A stretch of 64,000 nt of DNA from Bacillota bacterium (GTDB taxonomy: Bacteria; Bacillota; Negativicutes; Sporomusales; UBA7701): contig JAEZJM010000021.1 in assembly GCA_023415775.1 (NCBI GenBank), positions 124,001-188,000 on the forward strand, in the 5' to 3' direction. Below the pieces are notes generated by a model, which was not told the origin of the DNA, did no database searches, and was given only the letters and a program-made list of their open reading frames with translations. The position numbers and the translations under genes are program-made. Of the stretch, positions 7,602 through 17,278 are shown piece after piece; the stretch's first letter is position 1, and every line of letters begins with the position of its first letter.

Positions 7602-9354
7602 GACGAAGCTCGATTACAACGCCAGTTTTTTCAACGAACTGGAAAGGCCGGTCGCTCTTTTGAAAGCCATGATCAGGGAGAACAGGGGGGCGAGGATAGG
7701 CCAGAGCACGGTGGCCAGCCGAAAGATGCACACTTTGGAGGCGACAAAGCCGGAGACGGTGACCATCCTGACAAATGTCGACGCTGGCAGAAAATTTTAT
7801 AACCGGCAGAACGAAGGCGAAGTGTTTCACCTCGATATCTTCCATCAATGCGGCCGGGTCGATCATCGTCAGGTGGCGGCCAGACTGCGGCTGGCTGTTG
7901 AGATATACGGTTTCCACAACAATATTTATGCCAGCCACCATTTCGGGTTTAGATCCGGCGGCGAAGCGGTCAGCGCCGATTTTGTCGATGTCCAGACCGG
8001 AACGGGCGGCGGCAGGGTTACGGGCAGTCTCAATTACGGCCAGAAGCTTTCCCTGCGGCGGGCCCACGAAAACCACGTGCATGTTACCGCCATGCTGCCC
8101 GGCGAACACGCTGCATGCTTGTTTTACCTCGTTATGGCGGCGGAGGAAGCTATCCGCGCGTCGGGGCTAGAACTGAGACGCAATGAACGGATTGTCCACG
8201 GCTGGGGAGGGGGCAGCGGCGGCGATCTATCTCCTTACTGCGACCAGACAGACTCGTTCCTGCGCGAGAAAGGGGTCGGGACATCGGAGGCGGCTCAGCG
8301 GCACCAGTATCTCCAGGACGTCACCGATCTGGTCGACGAATTCGATACAGTGCAGGATGTACGGGATGTGCTCGCTGAGGCTGACGGCGGCGCAGGGGAA
8401 CAAAAACTGCTGCAGTCGCTGGCGCGGCGGGGGAGCGGCGAACAGGCGCTGCGGCGGCTGGAGCGACAGGGGATAGTGGCCATAGAGGGCGGAAAGGTTC
8501 GCATGACCGAGTACGGTCAAGGTCTAAAATCTTACCTCGAAAGGCATCTGCCGGAGATTGAGGCTTATTTGCGGCGCGCCTTCAGGCTTTTTCGCCCCCC
8601 GGTATGGCGCCCGGGACGCAGCAGACTGCTGGCGGAGGACGGGCAGGGCGGCGCCGGGCCGAGGCAGCTCAAAACACGCGACAGAAGCGGGCCGTGTGGG
8701 GAGCTGGCCGTTGCCGAGACGGTCAATGCCGCTGCCAGACGGGCCCTTGACTCGACGCGCGGCGGTCTGGAAATAACCGTCGACGACCTGCGGGAATTTG
8801 TGCGCAAACGGCGGCAGAAGGCGGAGATATGTCTGTTGGTCGATGCCAGCGCGAGCATGACGGGGCAACGGCTGAGGGCGGCCAAGTTTTTGGCCAGGCA
8901 TTTGTTGCTGTCTACGCCGGACCGTTTGGCGATTATTGCTTTCCAGGAGGATGCGGCCAAGCTCGTCCAGCCGCTGACCCGCGACTGGCAGCAGGTGGAG
9001 AGCAGTTTGCGTGGGATAACGTCCTTGGGCTCGACGCCTCTGGCAGGCGCTTTGACCATGTGTCAGGCTTATCTGCGCGAGACTAGTGTGCGCAACCCGT
9101 TGATAATCCTTATTACCGACGGCATCCCCACGGTAGCCGAACACTCCCGCGACCCGCTGACCGACGCTTTGGAGGCGGCGGATGCGATAAAGATGTCCGG
9201 CTACGGGTTTGCCTGTATCGGGCTCAAACCGCACCGTGGTTTTCTCGCCCAGTTGGCCGAGCGGGCCGGGGGCAGCCTGTATGTGCTGGAAGAGCTCGAA
9301 AAGCATGCGATGGTCAATGCGGCATGGAGCGAGCGTGCGGGCCGCTGCCGCTGA
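7594..9354 (+). CDS. von Willebrand factor A domain protein (ChlD-like partner)
   Basis: A 586-residue protein whose C-terminal third is a vWA domain: the MIDAS motif DASAS near residue 413, the GSTPLAGAL threonine segment, and the ITDGIPT aspartate. The N-terminal 400 residues hold an Arg-rich, unrecognised domain, a Gly-rich GGGSGGD stretch and a helical middle. This organisation resembles ChlD/MoxR-associated proteins, in which the vWA protein is the adaptor remodelled by the AAA ring. It overlaps the ATPase gene by eight bases. A terminator follows at 9400, so the pair ends a transcript. The target complex is unknown. Confidence 0.8.
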   Translation: MYETKLDYNASFFNELERPVALLKAMIRENRGARIGQSTVASRKMHTLEATKPETVTILTNVDAGRKFYNRQNEGEVFHLDIFHQCGRVDHRQVAARLRLAVEIYGFHNNIYASHHFGFRSGGEAVSADFVDVQTGTGGGRVTGSLNYGQKLSLRRAHENHVHVTAMLPGEHAACLFYLVMAAEEAIRASGLELRRNERIVHGWGGGSGGDLSPYCDQTDSFLREKGVGTSEAAQRHQYLQDVTDLVDEFDTVQDVRDVLAEADGGAGEQKLLQSLARRGSGEQALRRLERQGIVAIEGGKVRMTEYGQGLKSYLERHLPEIEAYLRRAFRLFRPPVWRPGRSRLLAEDGQGGAGPRQLKTRDRSGPCGELAVAETVNAAARRALDSTRGGLEITVDDLREFVRKRRQKAEICLLVDASASMTGQRLRAAKFLARHLLLSTPDRLAIIAFQEDAAKLVQPLTRDWQQVESSLRGITSLGSTPLAGALTMCQAYLRETSVRNPLIILITDGIPTVAEHSRDPLTDALEAADAIKMSGYGFACIGLKPHRGFLAQLAERAGGSLYVLEELEKHAMVNAAWSERAGRCR

Positions 9355-9399
9355 AGGCCGGCAGGGTATTTTCTTTGCGGACGACGCTTTCGACGGCGG

Positions 9400-9433
9400 T
9401 GATAACGCGGGGCGGCTCGCGTTATTGTTTTTT
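9400..9433 (+). terminator. intrinsic terminator after the AAA/vWA pair
   Basis: Stem ATAACGCG (9402-9409) with CGCGTTAT (9418-9425), an eight-base loop, then TGTTTTTT. Confidence 0.75.
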
Positions 9434-9509
9434 GCGTTATTGAAAGGTATTATCAGCAACCGGCGAGAATACTAGATACTTAAGTAAATTTACCTGGGGT
9501 GGTGGAATT

Positions 9510-9830
9510 ATGCTATCTTTGGTACTGGCGCTTGTTTTTGCTTTACTTGTAGCAGCGTTTGCCATCCAGAATTCTCTGCCGGTGATCGTTTCTTTCGTCA
9601 CTTGGAGTTTTCAGACTTCGCTCGTCATCGTCATTCTCGGGGCTGCGACTTTCGGGGCGCTGGCCGTGATGTCGCTGGCTGTGCCGATGCAGATCAAGGC
9701 GAGGTGGCAATTAAAGAAGGCGCTCCATCGCCAGGGCGAGCTCGAGGCCGAGGCGAAAACGCTGCAGGAACGGCTGGATAAGGAAATGGCTAAAGAACAG
9801 ACCCAAGAAGCGGAGAAGAACGGTATATAG
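9510..9830 (+). CDS. LapA-domain (YrvD-like) membrane protein
   Basis: A 106-residue protein with two N-terminal membrane helices (about residues 2-20 and 34-58) containing the AIQNSLPV segment typical of LapA/DUF1049, followed by a charged coiled coil (about 65-104) in the cytoplasm. The family takes part in envelope/lipopolysaccharide assembly in proteobacteria; in Firmicutes its role is unclear. Its place directly upstream of recJ matches yrvD in B. subtilis. The start ATG 9510 follows GGGGTGGTGG. Confidence 0.8.
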   Translation: MLSLVLALVFALLVAAFAIQNSLPVIVSFVTWSFQTSLVIVILGAATFGALAVMSLAVPMQIKARWQLKKALHRQGELEAEAKTLQERLDKEMAKEQTQEAEKNGI

Positions 9831-9873
9831 CGGTTCGCCGCCTCATCTGCGGGTGGGGGCGGTTGGAGGTTGT

Positions 9874-12387
9874 ATGGCAAGACCAGAAAAATTATGGCGC
9901 GTTGGGCCGGCATGCACCGAGCTGGCCGCACGATTGGCGCGGGGGCTGGGGGTGTCGCCGGTCGTCGCCCAGGTGCTTGTGAACCGCGGCATCGGCGACG
10001 AGGCCGAAGCCCGGCGCTTTTTGCACGGCGGCCGGGAGGAACTGCCCGAGCCTTATCTGATGCAGGGCATGGAGCGGGCGGCCGACCGGATCGATGCCGC
10101 GCTCAAAGCCGGCGAGCGGATAACGATTTACGGCGATTACGATGTTGACGGGGTGACTGCCACTGCGCTGCTTTACCGCGTGCTTGAACGACTGGGCGGC
10201 GCGGTGGATTATTATATCCCCGAACGCCAAAACGAGGGTTACGGGCTCAACGCTGCGGCGCTGGAGTCGTTGTTTCAGTCGGGGACCCGGCTTGTCGTAA
10301 CGGTGGACTGTGGCATCAACGCGGCGGCCGAAGTGGCGGCGCTGGCCGGCAGGATGGATGTTGTCGTTACCGACCACCATCAGCCGCCGGAGGTGTTGCC
10401 GCCAGCCCATGCCGTGATTAATCCCAAACAGAACGGGTGCTCCTACCCCGAAAAGAATCTGGCTGGGGTGGGGGTGGCTTTCAAGCTTTGCCAGGCGCTC
10501 TGGCAGCGGCATAAGGGCGACGATGCTGAGCTTTATGATTATCTCGATCTTGTGGCGGTCGGTACGATCGCCGATATTGTGCCGCTGACCGGGGAAAACC
10601 GCGTGCTGGTCAAGCTGGGGCTGGCCCGTCTCGCGGTTACGGAAAATACTGGTTTGCAGGCATTAATGAAGGCCGCCGGCCTGCCGGCCGAGAAGATTGA
10701 TACAGGCAGGGTGGGGTTTGGCATCGCGCCGCGGCTGAACGCGGCCGGACGCCTGAGCCACGCCGCCGCCGGGGTGGAACTGCTGATTACCGGCGACGGC
10801 GCACGGGCGGCCGAATTGGCCGCCGAACTGGATGCCGAGAATAGCCGTCGCCAGGCGGTGGAGAAGGAGCTGCTGACGGCGGCGGAGGTGATGCTGACCG
10901 ACGCCGATCCCGGCGCCCGGAAGGTGCTTGTGCTGGCGGGCGAGGACTGGCATCCCGGCGTCATCGGTATAGTAGCTTCGCGCCTGCTGGACAGGTATTA
11001 CCGCCCGGTTGTCATGATCAGCGTCCGTGACGGGGTAGGCAAAGGCTCGTGCCGCAGCATCCCCGGCTTTGATATTTATCGCGCCCTCGAACAGTGCGCC
11101 GACCTGCTCATCCAGTTCGGCGGCCATCAGTATGCCGCCGGACTTACCGTGGAGGCCGCGAAGATCGATCTGCTGCGGGATAGGCTCAGCGCTATTGCCG
11201 CGGCGACGCTGACGGCCGACGATTATCAGCCGGTGCTAAATATCGATACCCGCGTCGCCCTGGCCGAGATCGACGCCGCTCTTCTCCAGCAATTGGCCGC
11301 TTTGGCGCCTCACGGCGCGGGTAATCCCAGCCCGGTGTTCGTGTGCGAGGAACTGGCGGTCACCGGGGTGCGGCCGGTGGGGCAGGAGGGGCGCCACCTG
11401 AAGCTGCGGGTGAGGCGGGAGCGCGTCAACGGCGATGTCATTGGCTGGAATCTGGGCGGACTGGCCGCCCGTTTGGAGGGCGACGCGACTATCGATTTGG
11501 CGTTTGTACCCGAGTTCAACGAGTGGCAGGGTCAGCGCACCATCCAGCTTAAAGCTCATGATGTACGCGTGCGGCCGGCGGTGCCCGACCATGTGCGGCT
11601 TATAGACGCCCGCGGGGAGGATAAGGACGCTTATCTGGCGCGGCTGCTGCCGGGTAGCCGAAAGACCATTATTGTGGTAAACAGTCGCCGCGAAGCGGTG
11701 CTGCTCGCCCGCAGGCTTCGCAAACTGCCGGAAACAGTCGGCAATGTGGGCGGCTGGCACTTGGCCATGGGAGCGGAGCGGGAGCGGCGGCTGCGCGATG
11801 GGTATGCAGCCGGGGACGTGCGGGTGTTGGTGGCAGCCGGTTATTATGGTGGCGACGGAGATGATATCGCTGACATCGTATTTTGCAGCCCGCCGCTGAC
11901 GAAAGCGCTGCTCGGCGCCTACTGTCGCCTGGCTGCCGCCCGGAGCGGGTCTTTGACGCTGCATTTTGCCTATGCAGCCGCCGACGGGCTCGAAGCCGGG
12001 GCTGTGCTCGAAGAATTGTATCCTGATCGCAAAATGATCGGGTGGGTGTATCTCACCCTCCGGGAGGCCGCCGGATCCGATGGCAGCGTCTGCCTGCCGC
12101 CGCGGCTGCTGGCCCGGGCCGTCGCCGCGAGGAGCGGCAAGGACGTCAGCCCGGAAAGTCTGGCGACAAGTATCGCCGTTCTCGCTGAAATGGGCCTGGC
12201 GAACCGGGACGATAGTATTGCGAACAAGATACTGCTGTCGCCCGTGCCGGAACGGAAGCTGGACCTGGAGCATTCGGTCGCGTTTTGCGCAGGCGCCGCC
12301 GCCAGACAGGGATACGCCGCCCTCAACACGCGCCTGATGCGCTCGCCGCTGAAAGAACTGTGGAAAATGGCGACAGACGGGGAATAA
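9874..12387 (+). CDS. recJ: single-stranded-DNA exonuclease RecJ
   Basis: An 837-residue RecJ, the 5'-3' ssDNA exonuclease of the DHH superfamily that resects DNA in RecF-type repair. Motifs: YGDYDVDG at residues 86-93, VDCGIN near 144-149, VTDHH at 165-169, DLVAVGTIADIVPL, the PRLNAAGRL segment, and the DHHA1 GGHQYAAG motif. A C-terminal extension of some 270 residues beyond the core and OB domains is usual for Firmicutes RecJ. I chose ATG 9874 because TTGGAGG lies just upstream; the in-frame GTG 9853 precedes that site. The apt gene found between recJ and relA in B. subtilis is absent. Confidence 0.95.
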   Translation: MARPEKLWRVGPACTELAARLARGLGVSPVVAQVLVNRGIGDEAEARRFLHGGREELPEPYLMQGMERAADRIDAALKAGERITIYGDYDVDGVTATALLYRVLERLGGAVDYYIPERQNEGYGLNAAALESLFQSGTRLVVTVDCGINAAAEVAALAGRMDVVVTDHHQPPEVLPPAHAVINPKQNGCSYPEKNLAGVGVAFKLCQALWQRHKGDDAELYDYLDLVAVGTIADIVPLTGENRVLVKLGLARLAVTENTGLQALMKAAGLPAEKIDTGRVGFGIAPRLNAAGRLSHAAAGVELLITGDGARAAELAAELDAENSRRQAVEKELLTAAEVMLTDADPGARKVLVLAGEDWHPGVIGIVASRLLDRYYRPVVMISVRDGVGKGSCRSIPGFDIYRALEQCADLLIQFGGHQYAAGLTVEAAKIDLLRDRLSAIAAATLTADDYQPVLNIDTRVALAEIDAALLQQLAALAPHGAGNPSPVFVCEELAVTGVRPVGQEGRHLKLRVRRERVNGDVIGWNLGGLAARLEGDATIDLAFVPEFNEWQGQRTIQLKAHDVRVRPAVPDHVRLIDARGEDKDAYLARLLPGSRKTIIVVNSRREAVLLARRLRKLPETVGNVGGWHLAMGAERERRLRDGYAAGDVRVLVAAGYYGGDGDDIADIVFCSPPLTKALLGAYCRLAAARSGSLTLHFAYAAADGLEAGAVLEELYPDRKMIGWVYLTLREAAGSDGSVCLPPRLLARAVAARSGKDVSPESLATSIAVLAEMGLANRDDSIANKILLSPVPERKLDLEHSVAFCAGAAARQGYAALNTRLMRSPLKELWKMATDGE

Positions 12388-12423
12388 TCTATAGCAAGCA
12401 ATTTGCCGGGAGGAGGTGTACTC

Positions 12424-14631
12424 TTGAGCAGCGAACCAGCAATCGGCATCGGTGATCTTATAGGCCAAATAAAGACATATCTGCCGGAAGAAGCGGCGAC
12501 AACGGTCGAAAAGGCGTATCGCTTCGCTCAGGCTGCCCATGAGGGGCAGAAACGGGTATCCGGGGCAGAGTATATCTCTCATCCCCTGGGAGTCGCCAAA
12601 ATTCTCGCCGACCTCCAGCTCGACGCCGTCACCATCGGCGCGGCCCTCCTGCACGACGTGGTGGAGGATACCGCGGTCAGCGCCGAAGAACTGGAAAAGC
12701 AATTTGGCAAGGAAGTGGCCATGCTGGTCGACGGAGTCACCAAGCTGAGCCGCATCGAATATAAATCCAAGGAAGAACAGCAACTGGAAAATTACCGCAA
12801 GATGTTCCTGGCAATGGCCAAGGACATCCGCGTGGTGCTGATAAAACTCGCCGACCGCCTGCACAATATGCGGACCCTCAAGTTTATGTCCGCCGAAAAG
12901 CAGCGGGAAACTGCGCGCGAGACCCTGGAGATATTCGCCCCTCTGGCTCACAGGCTGGGTATTTTCCGCGTCAAGTGGGAGCTGGAGGATCTGGCGTTCC
13001 GTTTCCTGGAACCGGACAACTATTACAAACTCGTCGACGAGGTCAAGCAGAAAAGGGCCGAACGCGAGGAAATGATCGGCGAGGCTGTCGTTCTGCTACG
13101 CGAGCGGCTGGAAGCGATGGGCATCAGGGCCGAGATCAAAGGACGGCCGAAGAATTTCTACAGCATCTTCAAAAAGATGCAGAAAGACCATAAAGACCTT
13201 GGCGAGATATACGACCTGTCGGCGGTCAGGGTAGTTGTCGACAATGTCAAGGACTGCTACGGCGCGCTCGGCATCGTCCACACGCTGTGGAAGCCGCTGC
13301 CGTATCGTTTCAAGGATTTTATCGCCATGCCGAAGTCCAACCTCTACCAGTCGCTGCACACCACTGTTATCGGCCCCGCCGGCCAGCCGCTGGAAATCCA
13401 GATCAGAACCTGGGAAATGCACCGTATCTCAGAATACGGCATTGCCGCCCACTGGCGTTACAAGGAAGGCGGCAAAAGCGCCGACAAGGATTACGACCAG
13501 AAGCTGTCCTGGCTGCGGCAACTGCTCGAATGGCAGCAGGACCTCCGCGATCCGCGGGAATTCATGGAGACAGTCCGGCTCGACGTTCTCACCGACGAAG
13601 TCTTCGTGTTCACTCCCCGGGGCGACGTCATCGATCTGCCGGCAGGCTCCAACCCCATCGACTTCGCCTACCGCGTCCACACCGAAGTCGGCCACCGCTG
13701 CACCGGCGCTCGCGTCAACAACAAGATGGTGCCGCTGGAGACCAAGCTCACCAACGGCGACATCGTCGAGATCATCACCAGTAAACAGGCCGGCGGCCCC
13801 AGCCGCGACTGGCTCAATATCGTCGCCTCCACCGACACGAAAAACAAGATCCGCCAATGGTTCAAGAAGGAGAAGCGGGAGGAGAACATCGCCAAAGGCC
13901 GCGAGATGCTTGAGAAGGAGAGCAAGCGGCTGGGCTTCGAAGTGTCCGATCTGACAAAAGGCGACCGGCTGGAGGAACTGGCCCGGAAGCTTAACTGGGG
14001 CAGCGCGGAAGACCTGGTGGCCGCCCTCGGCTATGGCGGGCAATCGCTGCCGGGGGTAATGACTAAGCTCGTCGAGGCTTATCGCAAGGCCCAGCGGTCG
14101 GCCGCCCCCGCCGACCTCGCCACCATCGTGGCCGAGGTGAAACCCAAAAAATCCAAAAGCAAATCGAGTCACGGCGTCCTTGTTAAAGGCGAAGCCGGGG
14201 TGCTGGTGCGGCTGGCCCGCTGCTGCAATCCCGTGCCGGGCGACGAAATCGTCGGCTACATCACCCGCGGCCGCGGCGTATCCGTGCACCGCACCGACTG
14301 CCCCAACATCCTCGGCAGCCGCGAGGAGTTCGAGCGGATGATCGAGGTCGAATGGGACGTAACCCCCGACAACCTCTACCGCGTACCGGTGGAAATCTCC
14401 TGTGTAGACCGGGCCGGCGTCCTGTCGGAGATACTGATGATGACGTCCGAAGCCAAGATCAACGTAAGCTCGGTCAAAGCCAAGACCCAAAAGAACAAAC
14501 TTGCCACAATCTATCTAAGCCTGGAAATCGCCAGTCTCAGCCAGTTGGAGAATATAATGAACAAGATGCGCAAAGTCAAGGACGTATACAGTGTCCAGCG
14601 CGCCGCGCCGACGGTGGGAGGGGCGCTGTGA
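12424..14631 (+). CDS. relA: bifunctional (p)ppGpp synthetase/hydrolase RelA/SpoT
   Basis: A 735-residue long RSH protein that makes and degrades (p)ppGpp. The hydrolase HD site is intact (H53, HD 77-78, ED 81-82), so hydrolysis is expected. The synthetase domain carries RPKNFYSIFKKM and NLYQSLHTTV, followed by a TGS domain (VFVFTPRGDVIDLPAGS), a zinc-finger region with CCNPVPGDE, and a C-terminal ACT domain. The start is TTG 12424, five bases after the AGGAGGTG ribosome site; the in-frame TTG 12403 precedes that site. The stop overlaps the dtd GTG start. Confidence 0.95.
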   Translation: MSSEPAIGIGDLIGQIKTYLPEEAATTVEKAYRFAQAAHEGQKRVSGAEYISHPLGVAKILADLQLDAVTIGAALLHDVVEDTAVSAEELEKQFGKEVAMLVDGVTKLSRIEYKSKEEQQLENYRKMFLAMAKDIRVVLIKLADRLHNMRTLKFMSAEKQRETARETLEIFAPLAHRLGIFRVKWELEDLAFRFLEPDNYYKLVDEVKQKRAEREEMIGEAVVLLRERLEAMGIRAEIKGRPKNFYSIFKKMQKDHKDLGEIYDLSAVRVVVDNVKDCYGALGIVHTLWKPLPYRFKDFIAMPKSNLYQSLHTTVIGPAGQPLEIQIRTWEMHRISEYGIAAHWRYKEGGKSADKDYDQKLSWLRQLLEWQQDLRDPREFMETVRLDVLTDEVFVFTPRGDVIDLPAGSNPIDFAYRVHTEVGHRCTGARVNNKMVPLETKLTNGDIVEIITSKQAGGPSRDWLNIVASTDTKNKIRQWFKKEKREENIAKGREMLEKESKRLGFEVSDLTKGDRLEELARKLNWGSAEDLVAALGYGGQSLPGVMTKLVEAYRKAQRSAAPADLATIVAEVKPKKSKSKSSHGVLVKGEAGVLVRLARCCNPVPGDEIVGYITRGRGVSVHRTDCPNILGSREEFERMIEVEWDVTPDNLYRVPVEISCVDRAGVLSEILMMTSEAKINVSSVKAKTQKNKLATIYLSLEIASLSQLENIMNKMRKVKDVYSVQRAAPTVGGAL

Positions 14632-15077
14632 GGGCGGTGGTGCAGCGCACCGACGCCGCGTCGGTGACGGTCGAAGGCCATCAGGTGGCGGCAGTAGGCC
14701 GCGGCCTTACTGTACTTCTCGGCGTCGGCGACGGCGACGGCGAAGCGGACGCCCGCTACCTGGCGGAAAAAATTGTCAATCTGCGCATTTTTCCCGATGA
14801 TCAGGGTAAAATGAATCTGTCGCTCCGGGAGGTGGCCGGCGAACTCTTGGTCGTCTCGCAGTTTACCCTTTACGGCGACTGCCGCAAAGGCCGTCGGCCG
14901 GGGTTTGACGCCGCCGCTCCGCCGGCCGTTGCTCAGCATCTATACGAAAAATTCATCGCCTGTTGCCGGGACGCCGGCGTAAAGACCGCAAGCGGCCAAT
15001 TTCAGGCCGAAATGATCGTAAAACTTGAAAACCACGGGCCGGTAACCATGCTGCTTGACAGCGGCCGCCTGTTTTAG
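14628..15077 (+). CDS. dtd: D-aminoacyl-tRNA deacylase
   Basis: A 149-residue DTD, which removes D-amino acids (and glycine from tRNA-Ala) mischarged onto tRNA. The two active-site motifs are present: SQFTLYGD near residues 78-85 and NHGPVT near 137-142, the latter supplying the Gly-cisPro pair. The start is GTG 14628, which overlaps the relA stop (GTGA) and follows GGGAGGGG; this gives the standard family length. The relA-dtd pairing is conserved in Firmicutes. Confidence 0.95.
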   Translation: MRAVVQRTDAASVTVEGHQVAAVGRGLTVLLGVGDGDGEADARYLAEKIVNLRIFPDDQGKMNLSLREVAGELLVVSQFTLYGDCRKGRRPGFDAAAPPAVAQHLYEKFIACCRDAGVKTASGQFQAEMIVKLENHGPVTMLLDSGRLF

Positions 15078-15090
15078 GAGGAAGAAAAAG

Positions 15091-15714
15091 ATGAAAATTG
15101 CCAAACTGGAAGTCGGCAGCCTCGGCACAAACTGCTACATCGTGTATAACGAAGAGACAAGAGAGGCAGCGGTAATCGATCCCGGGGGCAGCGTGGGTGA
15201 AATCCTCTCAGTCGTCGGTAGGGAGAAACTCACCGTCAAGTATATCATCAACACTCACGGGCATGCCGACCACGTGCTGGGCAACATGCGCGTCAAGGAG
15301 GCCACCGGCGCCCCTATCCTCATCCACGCGGCCGACGCCGGCATGCTAACGAGCGGGCAGCTCAACCTGTCGGCCTGGATCGGCGGCAGCGTCTCCTGCG
15401 GCCCTGCCGATACCATGCTCAAAGAAGGCGACGTCATTAAGATCGCCGCCGGCCTCGAACTGACCGTCATCCACACCCCCGGCCACACTCCGGGCTGCAT
15501 CTGCCTGAAGACCGACGGCGTTCTCTTCAGCGGCGACACACTGTTCGCCGAGTCGATCGGCCGCACCGATTTCCCCGGCGGCTCGTACAGCCAGCTCATC
15601 AACAACGTAAAGGAAAAACTTTTCATCCTCGACGACGGCGTAAAAGTCTACCCAGGCCACGGACCGGAGACGAGCATCGGGTGGGAGAAGAAGAACAACC
15701 CCTTCATTCAATAG
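15091..15714 (+). CDS. MBL-fold (glyoxalase II-like) metallohydrolase
   Basis: A 207-residue metallo-beta-lactamase-fold protein of the YcbL/glyoxalase II-like type. The metal motif THGHADH is near residues 55-61, followed by HTPGHTPG, SGDTLF and the final GHGPET histidine, so the binuclear metal site looks complete. It probably hydrolyses a thioester or similar, but the substrate is unknown. The start ATG 15091 follows AGGAGGAAG; an in-frame ATG at 15055 lies inside dtd. B. subtilis has a different gene, yrvJ, at the equivalent place. Confidence 0.85.
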   Translation: MKIAKLEVGSLGTNCYIVYNEETREAAVIDPGGSVGEILSVVGREKLTVKYIINTHGHADHVLGNMRVKEATGAPILIHAADAGMLTSGQLNLSAWIGGSVSCGPADTMLKEGDVIKIAAGLELTVIHTPGHTPGCICLKTDGVLFSGDTLFAESIGRTDFPGGSYSQLINNVKEKLFILDDGVKVYPGHGPETSIGWEKKNNPFIQ

Positions 15715-15774
15715 TAATTATTTAAATATCAAGAGAGAGGGCGTCCGAAGCCCGCGTGGGTTGGAGTGATTCCT

Positions 15775-16806
15775 TTGTCCAAGCCGTACTTCATCTGGCT
15801 GAAGATAGCCGTCGTTCTGGCGGCATTTTATCTGCTCAGCAAGGTTACGCCGATTTACCTGCCGATTATCCTCGCCGTCGTCTTCGCCTTCATCATCAAT
15901 CCGCTGGTCAATCATCTCGTCCGCCTGCGGATCGGCGGTCGCTCCCTGGTGCCACACAGCTTGGCGGTAGCATTGTCGATCGTCGTTGCCATCGGTGTAC
16001 TGGCGGCGATTGTAGGCTTCATCTTTTCCCCGTTCGTCAGCGAGTTCAACCGATTGGTCGTCAACCTGCCTGGATTGATACAGAAAATCCAGGCCCTGAC
16101 TGGGCGGCTTGAAGAACAGGCCAACTCCATAAACCTGCCGGCCAATATCCGGCTGATGATTGACCAGATATTGTCGAGCGCCGCCTCCTACGCCGTCACG
16201 ATCGGCCGACGGGCCCTCGGCGCCACCGTGGGCTTCGCCTCCCAGGTTGTGGAACTGGTGGTCGTTCCGGTGCTGACCTACTATTTTCTCAAAGATTGGC
16301 GGGAACTGAAACTGTCGACACTCGAAGCGCTGCCGCCCGACTGGCGGGATAAGGGCCGCGTCATCGTCGAGGAGATGGCGGCGACGGTCAGCGGCTATAT
16401 TCGCGGCCAGGCGGTCGTCAGCGTCGTGATGGGCTGTCTCGCCTTCGCCGGCATGTACTTTCTGGGGGTCGACTATCCGCTCGTCTTCGGCTTGCTGACC
16501 GCCCTCACCGAAACCATCCCGATCATCGGCCCGATCATCGGCGCCGCGCCGGCGGTATTCCTGGCCTATCTCGCCGCCCCCGAGCTGGCGGTAAAGGTTG
16601 TCATCTTTTTCCTGATGATCCAGCAAATTGAAAACCATATAATTGTGCCCAAGGTCATGGGCAAATCGATCGACCTTCACCCGGTGACGGTCATCATCAG
16701 CCTGCTTATCGGCGGACAGCTGATGGGGGTCGTGGGCATGATTCTGGCGGTGCCGGCGGCGGCGCTGCTGAAGGTGCTCTACAGGCATCTGTGGCATTAC
16801 GAGTGA
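15775..16806 (+). CDS. AI-2E family transporter (PerM/YdiK-like), copy 1
   Basis: A 343-residue polytopic protein with the AI-2E/PerM architecture: two N-terminal helices, a soluble amphipathic stretch, then a run of helices containing PIIGPIIGAAPAVFLAY and QQIENHIIVPKVMGKSIDLHP, the family hallmark. Members export autoinducer-2 or act as Na+/H+ antiporters; the substrate cannot be read here. I favour TTG 15775 over GTG 15766 because GGAG (15763-15766) then has proper spacing. A paralogue lies at 29754-30779. A Fur-family gene follows after 22 bases. Confidence 0.85.
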   Translation: MSKPYFIWLKIAVVLAAFYLLSKVTPIYLPIILAVVFAFIINPLVNHLVRLRIGGRSLVPHSLAVALSIVVAIGVLAAIVGFIFSPFVSEFNRLVVNLPGLIQKIQALTGRLEEQANSINLPANIRLMIDQILSSAASYAVTIGRRALGATVGFASQVVELVVVPVLTYYFLKDWRELKLSTLEALPPDWRDKGRVIVEEMAATVSGYIRGQAVVSVVMGCLAFAGMYFLGVDYPLVFGLLTALTETIPIIGPIIGAAPAVFLAYLAAPELAVKVVIFFLMIQQIENHIIVPKVMGKSIDLHPVTVIISLLIGGQLMGVVGMILAVPAAALLKVLYRHLWHYE

Positions 16807-16828
16807 ACAGTGGGAAGGGGTTGAGCAA

Positions 16829-17278
16829 ATGAGCATCACAATGGCCGATCTGCGGCAGAAGTTCCGCGACCGCCAGTACAAGCTGACATCGCAGCGTCAG
16901 ACTATCCTGCAGGCTTTCCTCGATCACCCCGACCGGCACCTTTCGGCCGAGGATGTTTATACCATCGTCCGCCAGCGGGCGCCGGAGATCGGCCTGGCTA
17001 CCGTCTACCGCACCCTCGAGTTGTTCGGCGAACTTGAAATCGTCCAGCGGCTGGATTTCGGCGACGGCCGGCAGCGTTACGAGATCAACGAGACCAGCAC
17101 CCCCCATCACCATCATCATCTCATCTGTCTCAACTGCGGCAAGGTGAAGGAATTCGGCGACGACCTGCTGGAGACACTGGAGACGGCCATCGCCAAACGG
17201 AGCAAATTCGCCATTGTCGACCACCAGCTGAAATTCTACGGCTATTGCCAGGAGTGCCAGAAGCGACGTGAAGGTTAA
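16829..17278 (+). CDS. Fur-family metal-responsive repressor
   Basis: A 149-residue Fur/PerR/Zur-type regulator. It has an N-terminal winged helix (YKLTSQRQTILQAF; GLATVYRTLE recognition helix), a metal-binding HHHHH cluster near residues 92-96, and the two structural zinc pairs CLNC and CQEC. I cannot decide between Fur, PerR and Zur by sequence alone. It overlaps hemZ by 11 bases, linking it to heme synthesis and suggesting iron or peroxide sensing. The start ATG 16829 has GGGAAGGGG upstream. Confidence 0.9.
   Translation: MSITMADLRQKFRDRQYKLTSQRQTILQAFLDHPDRHLSAEDVYTIVRQRAPEIGLATVYRTLELFGELEIVQRLDFGDGRQRYEINETSTPHHHHHLICLNCGKVKEFGDDLLETLETAIAKRSKFAIVDHQLKFYGYCQECQKRREG

Noticed and set aside
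11236..12951. Antisense frame of 571 codons opposite recJ and relA
   Set aside because: Both sense genes have complete catalytic motifs; the antisense frame spans a gene junction and shows no domain.
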